Assembly (NCBI RefSeq): GCF_030013905.1
Contig: NZ_CP124862.1
Span: 3,475,051 to 3,539,050, forward strand
Direction of reading: 5' to 3'
DNA: 64,000 nt
Origin: Petroclostridium sp. X23
GTDB taxonomy: Bacteria > Bacillota > Clostridia > SK-Y3
Within the stretch, counting starts at the first letter, position 1; the number at the start of each line of letters is the position of its first letter. Below the pieces are notes generated by a model. That model was not told where the DNA came from and made no database searches. It saw only the letters and a program-made list of their open reading frames with translations. Below, piece by piece: positions 44,290 through 54,100 of the stretch. Position numbers and translations under genes: made by a program.

Positions 44290-45000
44290 ATGCTGGGGAA
44301 AACACTTTTTAAACTCCAAGACGTTACAAAAGAATACAGAATGGGAGAAGTCAGTGTAAGAGCATTAAAACCTGTATCATTTGAGATATACCAAGGAGAG
44401 CTGGTAGTGGTATTAGGACCCAGCGGTTCAGGGAAGAGCACGCTGTTGAATATTATGGGCGGCATGGATAGTCCTTCGGAGGGAAAGATTTTCTTTAATG
44501 GTCAGGATATTTCAGTTTATAACGATAAACAACTGACTCTATTTAGGCGTAACAGAATAGGTTTTATATTTCAGTTTTATAATCTTATGCCCAATCTTAC
44601 TGCAAAAGAAAATGTAGAACTGGCTACGGAAATATCGGCGAATGCGCTTGAAATCGATAAGGTATTGGAACAGGTGGGTCTTAAAGACAGGGCAGACCAT
44701 TTCCCGGCTCAGATGAGTGGTGGTGAGCAGCAAAGAGTGGCAATTGCGAGAGCGGTGGCGAAGAACCCTGAGGTGCTTATGTGCGATGAGCCCACCGGAG
44801 CGCTGGATTATTCTACAGGGATCAAGGTTCTCAGCTTGCTGAGGGACATTAACCGGGATACAGGAAAAACCATTATCATCATTACACACAATCAACCTAT
44901 CGCTCAAATGGCGAACCGGGTTATTAAGATGAGAAGCGGAGATATTGTAGAAATAGAAGAGAATGAAAAACCCATAGATCCCAGTAGGATTATATGGTGA
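44290..45000 (+). CDS. ABC transporter ATPase (MacB/LolD type)
   Basis: 236 residues. [25 protein letters not shown] opens the domain; Walker [10 protein letters not shown] (about 41), Q-loop [10 protein letters not shown], signature [14 protein letters not shown], Walker [13 protein letters not shown] and switch IITHN are complete. This subgroup powers FtsX-like permeases in mechanotransmission or efflux of peptides, macrolides and similar. ATG 44290 has GGGGTG upstream; the GTG at 44281 is in frame but overlaps the site. Confidence 0.94.
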   Translation: MLGKTLFKLQDVTKEYRMGEVSVRALKPVSFEIYQGELVVVLGPSGSGKSTLLNIMGGMDSPSEGKIFFNGQDISVYNDKQLTLFRRNRIGFIFQFYNLMPNLTAKENVELATEISANALEIDKVLEQVGLKDRADHFPAQMSGGEQQRVAIARAVAKNPEVLMCDEPTGALDYSTGIKVLSLLRDINRDTGKTIIIITHNQPIAQMANRVIKMRSGDIVEIEENEKPIDPSRIIW

Positions 45001-45003
45001 GAT

Positions 45004-45024
45004 AGTTCACAGTTCACAGCTTAT
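45004..45024 (+). repeat. Three heptamer repeats
   Basis: AGTTCAC, AGTTCAC, AGCTTAT in tandem immediately after the ATPase stop codon. A second short tract (GTAAAGT, GCAAAGT, GAGGAGT) at 45181-45201 supplies the ribosome site of the permease gene. Confidence 0.6.
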
Positions 45025-45052
45025 CTACGTAGAGAAATTATAGTTAGTTATC

Positions 45053-45126
45053 GTAGGGGTGGACGATCCTGTCCGCCCGATGTATTATTGCAATATCTGC
45101 GGGCGGACAGAGTCGTCCGCCCCTAC
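45053..45126. repeat. Inverted REP pair, GGGCGGAC subfamily
   Basis: GTAG (45053) plus a GTGGACGATCCTGTCCGCCC hairpin, and the mirror GGGCGGACAGAGTCGTCCGC followed by CCCTAC (to 45126). The two halves are inverted copies of each other and each can also fold alone with an 8-bp stem. It splits the ATPase and permease genes of one operon. Confidence 0.85.
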
Positions 45127-45207
45127 GAGCACTTGTCTGATATATAGCTTGGAGATTTTTAATTTTATATTTGGGGATCTGTAAAGTGCAAAGTGAGGAG
45201 TTTTTCC

Positions 45208-47574
45208 ATGAAGAAGTTAAATAAAATGCTTTTGCGTGAAATAAAAAAGTCAAAAGGGCAATTTATTGCAGCAGCAGCAGTAATATTTGCCGGTATCGTG
45301 ATGTTTTCCGCATCGTACATGTCCTATCAGAACTTGAAAAACTCGGTAGATTACTATTATCAGCAATACCGTTTCCTGGACTATTATGCGGAAGCCCAGA
45401 ATATTACACCGGAAGTCATTCGTAAAGTAAAAAGGCTGAACGGTGTAAAAGATGCAATAGGAAGAATCAGTGTCGATGTGGCGGCAGACATGGTCTCGGA
45501 TCGGAGAGTAACCGTAAGGCTGATTTCTCTGCCTGATCATGAGCCTCCTTCAATCAATAATATTTACTTTATTTCAGGTCGTTACTTCAGTCAAAGGCTG
45601 CAAAATGTATGTCTGGTGGATCAAAAGTTTGCGGAGTTTTATAAATTGGAGCGGGGAGATAGTATCAGCGCCATTATAAATCTGAAAACACATGAGCTGA
45701 AGGTGGATGGTATCGTGGCCAGTCCGGAGTTTATTTATGCCATGAAGTCCACTGCGTCGGTGTCTCCTTCGGCAGAAGATTTTGGGGTCATCTATGTGAA
45801 GGAATCGGCTGCCCGAAGTATTCTGGGATATGGTGATGCGTATAACCAGCTGCATGTTACATTTCAACAGGACATGGACCACGGCAAATTAATAGATGAA
45901 ATTGAGGATATACTTGCTCCCTATGGATTTATCCGGGGGACTGAACGTAAGGACCAATTAAGTTATGTGTTTGTGGATAATGAGATCAATGAGTTGGAAG
46001 AGATTGCGGTTATGTTTCCCATGCTGTTCCTTAGTGTAGCGGCGATGATTATCTATATTATGCAGCGAAGGATCATAAGTAATCAGAGGACATTGATCGG
46101 TGTAATGAAAGCGTTCGGATACACAAATAGAAGGATACTATGGCATTATATACTATACTCTGTTCTTATAGGGTTGGCCGGGGCGGTTCCTGCGGTTTTT
46201 ACAGGGCTTTTAGTCGGAAGAGTGATGACCGGTTTATATAATAAGATATTTAATATTCCGGTAATGCACATCACCATATACTGGGATATATTGTTTATCG
46301 GTATCGGACTAAGTATGGGATTTTGCCTTGTGGCAGGATATCATTCCGCCAAGCGGGTGCTTAAGATTCACCCGGCGCAAGCCATGCGGTCCGAAGTTCC
46401 TAGGGCAGGCAAGAGAATATTTTTGGAGCGCATCAAATGGTTATGGAACGGGATTACTTTCGGGTGGAAGATGAGTATCAGAAATATTTTTCGAAGCCGG
46501 CAGCGCACTATGCTTACCATATTCGGTATCTCGTGCACCATTATGTTTTTCATGATTTCTCTATTTTTTATGGACTGTGTTAATTATATTTTTGCTAAGC
46601 ATTTTTTTGAATTTCAGACACAGGACTATAAGGTGGTATTTGCGCAGCCTGCATCCTATTATGATGCGCATGAATTGAAGAACATTGAAGGAATAAAAAA
46701 ATCCGAACCTCTGCTGGAAGTGCCTATAGAACTAAAAAACGGATGGCGTAAGGAGGAAACTACGCTGATTGGTGTGGTGGATCATAATTTTTTTTATCAT
46801 TTGATTGATGTACAAAGAGAGTCCATGGATATGCCGGAAAGTGGGCTGGTGGTTTCTCATGGAATGGCGGATAAACTTTCCATCAAGCCCGGTGATATGG
46901 TTACTATTAAAACTTATGAGGGAACCACCAAAGAAAAAGATGTTAAAGTTGTAGGCTTAACCAAGCAATATATAAGCTTTAACTGCTTTATGAATATTGA
47001 AGCATTGGGTGATTTGATGGGGGAAGGAAAGTTTGCAACACATGCGCTTATCAAGATAGACCCCGGAATGGGTAGCAAGGTTGTGAAAGAGTTATTCAAA
47101 ATACCTGGCATAGAAACGGTAGAAGGAAGATTAGCCGCATATGAAGGGTTTATGGAATTCCTTGATCTCTTATATGTGTTTGTCGGACTGATGATTACCT
47201 TTGGAGCGATTATGGGCTTTGCTATTATTTTTAATACAACGGTCATTAACATCATGGAGCGGCGTAGAGAACTTGCGTCATTGAAGGTATTGGGTTATAC
47301 GCACCGTGAGATTGAGAGCACGATTTTCAGAGAGAATATGCTGCTGGGGTTTGTGGCACTGCCTATTGGTACGGTACTGGGTAGGTGGATGTGCGAAATG
47401 CTGGGGCGACATTTCAGCAATGAGATTTTTACATTGGAAGTAATCATTTATGGCAAAACATATCTCATTACTTTTATCAGTGTTTTTATATTTATCATCC
47501 TTGCCCAATGGGCAAACAGGAAGAATATATCCGGCCTGGATATGGTGGAAGTACTAAAAAATAGAGAGAATTGA
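45208..47574 (+). CDS. FtsX-like ABC permease with large extracellular domains
   Basis: About 788 residues. One helix near the N-terminus, a long extracellular segment (about 45-250), a helical FtsX core (about 260-400), a second segment after another helix (about 430-640) and a C-terminal core (FVGLMITFGAIMGFAIIFNTTVINIMERRRELASLKVLGYTHREI). This is the duplicated MacB/YknZ-like long permease form found in Firmicutes. It works with the ATPase upstream and the membrane-fusion protein downstream. ATG 45208 follows GAGGAG; the in-frame GTG 45193 lies before it. Confidence 0.9.
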   Translation: MKKLNKMLLREIKKSKGQFIAAAAVIFAGIVMFSASYMSYQNLKNSVDYYYQQYRFLDYYAEAQNITPEVIRKVKRLNGVKDAIGRISVDVAADMVSDRRVTVRLISLPDHEPPSINNIYFISGRYFSQRLQNVCLVDQKFAEFYKLERGDSISAIINLKTHELKVDGIVASPEFIYAMKSTASVSPSAEDFGVIYVKESAARSILGYGDAYNQLHVTFQQDMDHGKLIDEIEDILAPYGFIRGTERKDQLSYVFVDNEINELEEIAVMFPMLFLSVAAMIIYIMQRRIISNQRTLIGVMKAFGYTNRRILWHYILYSVLIGLAGAVPAVFTGLLVGRVMTGLYNKIFNIPVMHITIYWDILFIGIGLSMGFCLVAGYHSAKRVLKIHPAQAMRSEVPRAGKRIFLERIKWLWNGITFGWKMSIRNIFRSRQRTMLTIFGISCTIMFFMISLFFMDCVNYIFAKHFFEFQTQDYKVVFAQPASYYDAHELKNIEGIKKSEPLLEVPIELKNGWRKEETTLIGVVDHNFFYHLIDVQRESMDMPESGLVVSHGMADKLSIKPGDMVTIKTYEGTTKEKDVKVVGLTKQYISFNCFMNIEALGDLMGEGKFATHALIKIDPGMGSKVVKELFKIPGIETVEGRLAAYEGFMEFLDLLYVFVGLMITFGAIMGFAIIFNTTVINIMERRRELASLKVLGYTHREIESTIFRENMLLGFVALPIGTVLGRWMCEMLGRHFSNEIFTLEVIIYGKTYLITFISVFIFIILAQWANRKNISGLDMVEVLKNREN

Positions 47575-47586
47575 CGGGGGTTAGCC

Positions 47587-48864
47587 ATGATGAATAGAAA
47601 AAAAGGGCTCATTGGGATAGTAATTGTACTAGGAGTGATTGCGGTTGCTGTTGCGGTCAGCCAAACGAAGGCGGCCGATGCAAGGATAGAAACCGTAACA
47701 AGAGGGAATATGAAAGAATTTATCGAGCTTAGAGGAAAAGTAGAATTAGACAAAAAAGAAAAAGTATACAGCAGATTATCAGGAATCATTGCGCAAGTAA
47801 AAGCAAAAGAAGGCGATCAAATAAGTGCAGATATGCCGCTGGCCCAGCTGGACGTAGAGGACTTGGACATAGCTATTGACAAGGCTCATGCTGCCTATAA
47901 CGCCGCAAAAGCATCTTTGGAAGAGTTGAAAAACAGTATAAAGCCGGAACAGGTACGGCAGGCACAAGCCCAGTTGGAGCAGGCACGCATTGCATTAGAA
48001 GCAGCACAGAAAGAGTATGATTATAACAGCGAAAAAGTTAAAGATATGCATGTACTATATGATAAAGGAGGGGTTTCACAGCAGGATTTGCAAGATGCAC
48101 AAATGTTGGCAGTAGCAGCGGAAAGCGTACTGAATGATGCAAAACAGCGTGTCACTATTGCGGAAACCCAGCTTGATATTTTAAGAAAAGGGGTTTCGGC
48201 TGATGCGGTGCAGGCAGCGGAAGCAAATGCCGAGCAGGAAAGGCTCCAAATAGAAGAATTAAAAAATAGCTTGGGGAAAACACATATTTATTCGCCGCTA
48301 GAAGGCAGGGTGCTTTCAAAGTATGTCGAACCGGGAATGGCTGTTGAGCTTGGGACTCCGCTATATGAAGTCGGAGATTCTAATACGGCATATATTGAAG
48401 TAAGCGTTCTTACCGATAATGCCCGCAAGATTCAATTAGGGCAAAAGGCGCTGATATCGGGTGAAATATTGGATGATCATGAAATAACGGGAAAAGTATA
48501 TTATATTGCACCTAAAGCAGAAAGTACCGTGTCATCACTGGGTGTGGAACAGCAGCGAATAAAGATGAAGATTGCGTACGATAATAATACCGTACAGCTT
48601 AAACCCGGATATGGTGTGGATGTGGATATTATTACACAGGAAAAGGAAGATGCGCTGTATGTTCCTGATAAGGCGTTATTTAATCTGGATGGAGAGGACT
48701 ATGTATTTTCGGTTACGGATAGTAAATTGATACTGCAAGCCGTGCAGACAGGAATAGAAAATGATGAGTACATTGAGATTCTGCAAGGTTTATCCGAAGG
48801 CCAGCAAATCGTCATCGGCCCGTCTAATGAATTAAAGCCGGGAATGAAAATAAAGAGCAAATGA
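47587..48864 (+). CDS. Membrane-fusion (HlyD/MacA-like) efflux adaptor
   Basis: 425 residues. N-terminal membrane anchor (LIGIVIVLGVIAVAVAVS), a lipoyl-like half (YSRLSGIIAQVKAKEGDQI), a long coiled-coil hairpin (about 85-215) and the second lipoyl half HIYSPLEGRVLSKYVEPG, then beta-barrel domains ending in LSEGQQIVIGPSNELKPG. In Gram-positives such proteins form the extracellular part of MacAB-like pumps. GGGGGTTAGCC precedes ATG 47587. Third and last gene of the pump operon. Confidence 0.9.
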   Translation: MMNRKKGLIGIVIVLGVIAVAVAVSQTKAADARIETVTRGNMKEFIELRGKVELDKKEKVYSRLSGIIAQVKAKEGDQISADMPLAQLDVEDLDIAIDKAHAAYNAAKASLEELKNSIKPEQVRQAQAQLEQARIALEAAQKEYDYNSEKVKDMHVLYDKGGVSQQDLQDAQMLAVAAESVLNDAKQRVTIAETQLDILRKGVSADAVQAAEANAEQERLQIEELKNSLGKTHIYSPLEGRVLSKYVEPGMAVELGTPLYEVGDSNTAYIEVSVLTDNARKIQLGQKALISGEILDDHEITGKVYYIAPKAESTVSSLGVEQQRIKMKIAYDNNTVQLKPGYGVDVDIITQEKEDALYVPDKALFNLDGEDYVFSVTDSKLILQAVQTGIENDEYIEILQGLSEGQQIVIGPSNELKPGMKIKSK

Positions 48865-48968
48865 AGTATGATTAGATCATGGAACAAAAGCGGCTCCTTT
48901 CCGTCTAATCATATAGATAACTAAAATAAGGCTTATAATTTGTAGGGTTATATGTCATGGGGGTTCTT

Positions 48969-48995
48969 GTAGGGGCGGACGACTCTGTCCGCCCG
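48969..48995 (+). repeat. Single REP element, GGGCGGAC subfamily
   Basis: GTAG followed by GGGCGGAC-GACTCT-GTCCGCCC, an exact 8-bp stem. It lies about 50 bases before the lipoprotein gene, near a TATAAT-containing promoter-like stretch (49017-49023). Confidence 0.8.
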
Positions 48996-49043
48996 CGGAT
49001 AACCTCGATTTTGGTTATATAATACAGAAGGGAGTGTTTGTTT

Positions 49044-49877
49044 ATGAAAAGATTATGTATGATCATGTTCATTATATTTATTTTATTAACCGGTATGGCG
49101 TGCAGCAAACAGCAGGGGGCTGCGCCCGACGGGAAAGACAATCCGCCTCCGGCGTCCAATCCTCCGGCAGCAGCGGATAAGCCTGAAACCAAGGAGGAGC
49201 CGAAAGTGCCTGAAGAAAAGAAGGAAGGTCCGTATGCCGACTTGATAGTAGAAAAAGCACCTCAAGAGGTAATGGACTGGTTTGATAGCTTTGGTACAGA
49301 CAGAGGGGCATATGTATACCAGCACCCTGACAATACTTATATCAAAATTAATGCAGGGGAAAAACCTACAGGCGGATATGGTATAGAAATAAAAGATTTT
49401 ATTGACAATGAATATGAGAAAAAGATCGTAGCAGAAGTTACAGAACCTCAAAAAGGTGAGATGGTTACCCAAGCGATTACTTATCCGTCCATAATATTAC
49501 GGTTCAAGGATGATCAGATTGCCCAGTATGTGATTGAAGATAAAAAAGGGAATACATTTCCGTTAGAAAGCAAAGTATTTCTAGCTGCATTTGAGATGCC
49601 TCGAGAAGGGGAAAAAATTGATAATCCGGTGAGGGTAAAGGGAATGGTAGCTGCTTTTGAAGGAAGCTTTGCTGTACGAATATTGGATGCTGATGGAAAT
49701 ATTCTAAAAGAGGAAAATCTTCAAACCACCGGAGCACCGTATTGGGGCAGCTTTGACGAAGAGATCGCATATCCATCCCCGGCAGCAGCCAAAGGAAGCA
49801 TTGAAGTAGGCGAATTTAGCGCAAAAGACGGACAGTATATCAGCCACGCAGAGATAAATGTTGAGTTTGGTAAATAA
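49044..49877 (+). CDS. Lipoprotein with PrcB-like and Gmad2-like domains
   Basis: 277 residues. Signal sequence ending in LTGMAC (lipobox), a Pro/Lys/Glu-rich linker (about 25-65), a PrcB-like module (YIKINAGEKPTGGYGIEI) and a C-terminal Gmad2-like beta-sandwich (about 185-275; IDNPVRVKGMVAAFEGSFAV with ILKEENLQTTGAPYWGSFDEE). PrcB modules occur in secreted protease complexes; Gmad2 occurs with GerMN in spore germination proteins. The protein would be tethered outside the membrane. ATG 49044 has GAAGGGAG upstream. Its role is unknown. Confidence 0.8.
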   Translation: MKRLCMIMFIIFILLTGMACSKQQGAAPDGKDNPPPASNPPAAADKPETKEEPKVPEEKKEGPYADLIVEKAPQEVMDWFDSFGTDRGAYVYQHPDNTYIKINAGEKPTGGYGIEIKDFIDNEYEKKIVAEVTEPQKGEMVTQAITYPSIILRFKDDQIAQYVIEDKKGNTFPLESKVFLAAFEMPREGEKIDNPVRVKGMVAAFEGSFAVRILDADGNILKEENLQTTGAPYWGSFDEEIAYPSPAAAKGSIEVGEFSAKDGQYISHAEINVEFGK

Positions 49878-49923
49878 TAAGAATAAATGAAATCCTCTTA
49901 ACAACACTATACTATAAATGAAG

Positions 49924-49998
49924 GTAGGGGCAGGCCTTGTGTCTGCCCTAATAATACGTAAATATTTTCGTTTGGGCAGACAAAAGGCCTGCCCCTAC
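49924..49998. repeat. Inverted REP pair, GGGCAGGC subfamily
   Basis: GTAGGGGCAGGCCTTGTGTC followed by TGCCC, and its mirror ending in CTAC at 49995-49998. Each arm folds as GGGCAGGC-CTTGT-GTCTGCCC with one G-T pair. Located between the lipoprotein gene and the convergent zinc-ribbon gene. Confidence 0.85.
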
Positions 49999-50020
49999 AA
50001 TTAGTTACCATAAAGCCAAT

Positions 50021-50197
50021 TTAATATTTAAAAGTAATTCTTTTCAAATAGCGTCCTCTCCAAATTTTATATGCATAAGTACCTTTCAAATGAACAAGCT
50101 CTCCGCATTTCGTACAGTAATAAGCATGAAGGCATTTTTTCTTGTGAACTACGTATAAAACCCTTATCATCTTGGTTTTACAATTCTGGCAATACAT
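50021..50197 (-). CDS. 58-residue zinc-ribbon protein
   Basis: A short frame on the minus strand, ATG at the complement of 50195-50197, stop TAA at the complement of 50021-50023. It begins MYCQNCKTK and continues with AYYCTKCGELV, giving CxxC at residues 3-6 and 28-31 plus Cys22, and ends in a basic tail RGRYLKRITFKY. A strong GGGGGGAGGG ribosome site lies just upstream, which supports that it is real. A zinc-binding, nucleic-acid- or protein-binding role is likely; no family could be named. Confidence 0.75.
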   Translation of the reverse strand: MYCQNCKTKMIRVLYVVHKKKCLHAYYCTKCGELVHLKGTYAYKIWRGRYLKRITFKY

Positions 50198-50356
50198 TTC
50201 CCTCCCCCCTTATTTCCGATGAGATTTTTATACCGTAATTATTTATATTCAATATCCTTTGTCCAATAGTCTTAAAATACCATCCTATCATTAACCTTTA
50301 TTAATGGCCTTGCCTATGGTAAAATGTTCTTATCATAATAGCGGAGGAATATGTCC

Positions 50357-53300
50357 ATGAGCTTAAGGCCGATTTATGGAAGGGCAGGCAGCGGCAAAAG
50401 CTATTTTTGCCTTAATGAGATAAAAGAAAAATTGAAAAACGAAAGCAATACGCCGTTAATCCTTTTAGTGCCGGAACAGTACACGCTGCAGACGGAAAGG
50501 AATCTCATCAGGATGGTTGGAACGGCGGGAATCATGCGGGCGGAAGTATTAAGCTTTCAACGTCTGGCATACAGGGTATTCAATGAGGTTGGGGGTGTAA
50601 CACGCCAACACATTAATTCCGCAGGAAAATGCATTATCCTATATAGAGTGATGGACCGTATAAAGGAACAGTTGAAGTTTTTTACCAGAGCAGTAAAACA
50701 ACAGGGATTCGTAAATACGCTTTGCAGTACGATATCTGAAATGAAACGGTATAATGTTACCCCTCAGCTGCTGGCAAATATAAAGAATGGTTTGCATGAT
50801 GATTTGCTGCAGGACAAACTGCAAGATCTTCATATGATCTTTGATGAATTTGAAAAAACCCTTCATCAAAAATACATGGATGGTGATGACAGTTTAACCA
50901 TCCTTGCGGATAAATTGGATAGATCCTCCCGTCTAGCCGGTGCGGAGATATGGATAGATGAATTCTCGGGGTTTACTCCCCAGGAATATAGGATCATTGA
51001 AAAGCTTTTAAACAAAGCCAAGAGAGTGAACATTTCTCTTTGTACCGATTGCTTGGTCACAGAAATAGAAGAGAATGAATGTGAAATATTCTCACCTACC
51101 CGTAATACAGCCAAGAAATTGTTGAAATTGGCACAAGATTGCGGTGTTAATACAGACAGCCCTGTGAGATGTGAGCATCAAGCGTTTAGCAGGTTTGATG
51201 AAAGCAAAGAATTGGCGCATCTTGAGCAGTATTACGCGGCGTTTCCTTACCGTACATATAGAGGCAAGACAAAAGATATCCGAATCTTTTCAGCCGCAAA
51301 CATTTATTCGGAAGTTGAGGATACGGCGAGAGATATTATCAGATTGTGCAGAGATAAAGGAATGAGATATAGGGATATTGCTGTGGTTACAAGGAACTTG
51401 CCGGGATATGAAAAGTTGGTGCAGTCCATATTCGGAGAATATGGTATTCCTTGTTTTATTGACCGGAAAAAGGATATCAGCAATCATCCTTTTGTTTTGC
51501 TGGTGTTGTCAGTATTAGAAATTTTTATTAGAAACTGGTCTTATGAATCGGTTTTTAGATATTTAAAAACGGATTTAACAGATATTGATAAAGAAGATGT
51601 AGATATGATTGAAAACTATGTGCTTGCCAACGGGATCAAGGGCAGTGCATGGACAAAGGGTGAAGTATGGACGTTCCGGTTAGGAAGCGGGTTTGAACAA
51701 AACCAAGCAACGGAATACGAGATAGGGACGCTAAATAAAGTAAATGAGATCCGGCAAAAGATCACTGCACCTCTTGCAAATTTCCGTTCTAAGACAAAAG
51801 GAAGAAGAAATGCAAGGGAATTTTGTGCTGCCCTTTTTGAATTCCTATGTGATATCGGTGTGCCGGAGAGAATAGAAGTCCGTATAGAGGATCTTAAAAA
51901 AGAAGGACAGGCGAGTCCGGCAAATGAATACGGACAGATATGGAATATTTGCATGCATGTGTTTGATCAGATTGCAGAGAGCATGGGAGAGGACCAGGTT
52001 GGTGTAGAAAAATTCAGAGAACTGCTTGCACTCGCATTTGGAGAATATAAGATCGGTTTAATACCCCCTACTTTGGATCAAGTCCTTGTAGGGAGTATAG
52101 AACGTTCTAAAAGCCACGATATTAAGGCGTTGTATATATTAGGCATTAATGATGGTGTTTTTCCTGCTCCCGCGGCAGACGAAGGGATCTTAACCGATAA
52201 AGACAGACAAAATTTGCGCAAGCAAGGGGTTGAGCTTGCGCAGGACACACGTATACAAGCGTTTGAAGAACAATATTTAATATATACCGCTTTGACAACA
52301 GCCAGAACGCATTTAACACTAAGCTATCCGATCGCGGATCATGAAGGAAAGACCATGCGGCCTTCCGCCATCATTTCGAGAATTAAAAAGTTGTTTCCGG
52401 AAATCAGGGAGAACAGCAATATTGTAAAATATCAGAAAAACGGAAAAGGCATGGAAGAGATATCTGCACCGGTACCCACCTTTAATCAGCTTGTTGCTGC
52501 AATTAGAAAAAAAGCCGAAGGTGCAGAGATGGAGCCGGTATGGCAGGAAGTGTATCAATGGTATATGCAGCAGGAACCGTGGAAAGACAAATGCGCAGCA
52601 GTAGCTTCAGCTATTCATTATTCAAATCAGGTACAGTACGTGAACAGTGGAAAGATTAGAAAGCTTTACGGGACCCCCGTATATTCCAGCATATCCAGGA
52701 TGGAAAGATTTGCTTCCTGTCCCTTCGCCTACTATATGCAATATGGACTGAAGGCGAAAGAAAGAAAAGTCTTTCAACTTAGCGCACCGGATGTAGGAAC
52801 ATTTATACACAGCGTACTGGACGAGTTTTCGAATATGCTGGAAAATGAAAACATAGGTTGGAGAAACTTAGAACCGGATTGGTGCACACAAAAAATATCT
52901 GAGATTGTAGACGATCTGATACAAAAAATGTCCGGTTCTATTTTTAATAGTACTAAGAGATACAGGTATTTGACAATACGTTTAAAACGGGTGCTTACCC
53001 GGGCGGTATGGGTGATTGCCCAGCATATTAAAAAAAGCGGTTTTGATCCTTTGGGTTATGAAATGACCTTCCAAGATCAGGGGCATTTCCCGCCCATTAC
53101 ACTAATGTTGGGTAGTGGGGAAGAAATTAAACTTGTAGGAAGGATAGACCGGATTGATACCATGCAATCGGAACAGGGATCCTATTTGAGGATTATTGAT
53201 TACAAATCCGGTGCCAAAGCATTCAAATTGGCGGATGCCTACTATGGTCTGCAGATTCAGCTCATCACTTATTTGGACGCCATATGGGAGAACGGACATC

Positions 53301-53791
53301 AAAAACTGCAGCAACCGGTATTGCCCGGAGGGATTTTATACTTTAGAATTGATGATCCCATTATTAAAAGCAGGTCGGATATCCAAGAGGAAGAAATAGA
53401 AAGAGCCATTATGAAACAGCTTAAAATGAAGGGTCTGCTGCTGGCAGACGTAAAGATGATCAAAGAAATGGACCGCGATATTGACGGTGATTCGCTCATT
53501 GTCCCTGCCAGAGTAAATAAGGGAGATGTGCTGGGAAAGACATCATCAGCAGCAACACTGCAGCAATTTGAAAAACTGCGCGGACATGTGAAAAATCTGC
53601 TTATGCAAATGGGGGAAGAACTGTTGAAAGGAAATGTATCCATTCAACCTTATAAGAAAAATAAAGTCAGTTCTTGTACGTACTGTAACTATGCCTCTAT
53701 CTGCCAATTCGATCCCGTCATGCGTGACAATAAATACAGGGTACTGCAGGACATAAAAGATGAAGAAGTATGGAAGCTCATGGGCGATTAA
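50357..53791 (+). CDS. addB: ATP-dependent helicase/nuclease subunit B
   Basis: About 1144 residues. With AddA it processes double-strand DNA ends and loads RecA after Chi. Walker A-like GRAGSGKSYF lies at residue 8-17, a UvrD-like but inactive helicase core follows, and the C-terminal RecB-type nuclease shows IIDYKSGAKAF. The Fe-S cluster cysteines that clamp the nuclease are at FASCPFAYYM (about 788) and SSCTYCNYASICQF (about 1108-1117). ATG 50357 with GGAGG nine bases upstream gives the family start SLRPIYGRAGSGKS; ATG 50351 is closer to the site than usual. Followed by addA after a repeat-filled gap. Confidence 0.96.
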   Translation: MSLRPIYGRAGSGKSYFCLNEIKEKLKNESNTPLILLVPEQYTLQTERNLIRMVGTAGIMRAEVLSFQRLAYRVFNEVGGVTRQHINSAGKCIILYRVMDRIKEQLKFFTRAVKQQGFVNTLCSTISEMKRYNVTPQLLANIKNGLHDDLLQDKLQDLHMIFDEFEKTLHQKYMDGDDSLTILADKLDRSSRLAGAEIWIDEFSGFTPQEYRIIEKLLNKAKRVNISLCTDCLVTEIEENECEIFSPTRNTAKKLLKLAQDCGVNTDSPVRCEHQAFSRFDESKELAHLEQYYAAFPYRTYRGKTKDIRIFSAANIYSEVEDTARDIIRLCRDKGMRYRDIAVVTRNLPGYEKLVQSIFGEYGIPCFIDRKKDISNHPFVLLVLSVLEIFIRNWSYESVFRYLKTDLTDIDKEDVDMIENYVLANGIKGSAWTKGEVWTFRLGSGFEQNQATEYEIGTLNKVNEIRQKITAPLANFRSKTKGRRNAREFCAALFEFLCDIGVPERIEVRIEDLKKEGQASPANEYGQIWNICMHVFDQIAESMGEDQVGVEKFRELLALAFGEYKIGLIPPTLDQVLVGSIERSKSHDIKALYILGINDGVFPAPAADEGILTDKDRQNLRKQGVELAQDTRIQAFEEQYLIYTALTTARTHLTLSYPIADHEGKTMRPSAIISRIKKLFPEIRENSNIVKYQKNGKGMEEISAPVPTFNQLVAAIRKKAEGAEMEPVWQEVYQWYMQQEPWKDKCAAVASAIHYSNQVQYVNSGKIRKLYGTPVYSSISRMERFASCPFAYYMQYGLKAKERKVFQLSAPDVGTFIHSVLDEFSNMLENENIGWRNLEPDWCTQKISEIVDDLIQKMSGSIFNSTKRYRYLTIRLKRVLTRAVWVIAQHIKKSGFDPLGYEMTFQDQGHFPPITLMLGSGEEIKLVGRIDRIDTMQSEQGSYLRIIDYKSGAKAFKLADAYYGLQIQLITYLDAIWENGHQKLQQPVLPGGILYFRIDDPIIKSRSDIQEEEIERAIMKQLKMKGLLLADVKMIKEMDRDIDGDSLIVPARVNKGDVLGKTSSAATLQQFEKLRGHVKNLLMQMGEELLKGNVSIQPYKKNKVSSCTYCNYASICQFDPVMRDNKYRVLQDIKDEEVWKLMGD

Positions 53792-53818
53792 TACCGTACA
53801 ATCAACATAGGCTAGACT

Positions 53819-53844
53819 GTAGGGGCAGGCCTTGTGTCTGCCCG
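53819..53844 (+). repeat. Single REP element, GGGCAGGC subfamily
   Basis: GTAG plus GGGCAGGC-CTTGT-GTCTGCCC, 28 bases after the addB stop. Identical in its core to the copies at 49924 and 58089. Confidence 0.8.
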
Positions 53845-53956
53845 AATCGATAACCGTTGGTATTTACAGGTGGACGAGGAATAAATGTTGTCAACTTAAT
53901 ATTATAAGTTACGATAATTTGAATTATAGATAACCAATATAATCACAGGAGCGTTT

Positions 53957-54030
53957 GTAGGGGGGGACGACTCTGTCCACCCGAAGATCATCCAATAATG
54001 TACCGGGCGGACAGGGTCGTCCGCCCCTAC
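53957..54030. repeat. Inverted REP pair, GGGCGGAC subfamily
   Basis: GTAGGGGGGGACGACTCTGT with CCACCCG on the left and the mirror CGGGCGGACAGGGTCGTCCG then CCCCTAC on the right, CTAC ending at 54030. The left copy has two base changes that are not both compensated. In the gap between addB and addA. Confidence 0.8.
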
Positions 54031-54100
54031 AGTAAACCCAGCATTACTGGGGGTGTTCCCTACTAAATCGTAGGATGATAAAAACTTATACATACATAAA

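Noticed and set aside
48868-48913. Inverted repeat TATGATTAGA / TCTAATCATA after the adaptor gene as a terminator
   Set aside because: No T-tract follows and the loop is long; it may be structured RNA but support is too weak to call.
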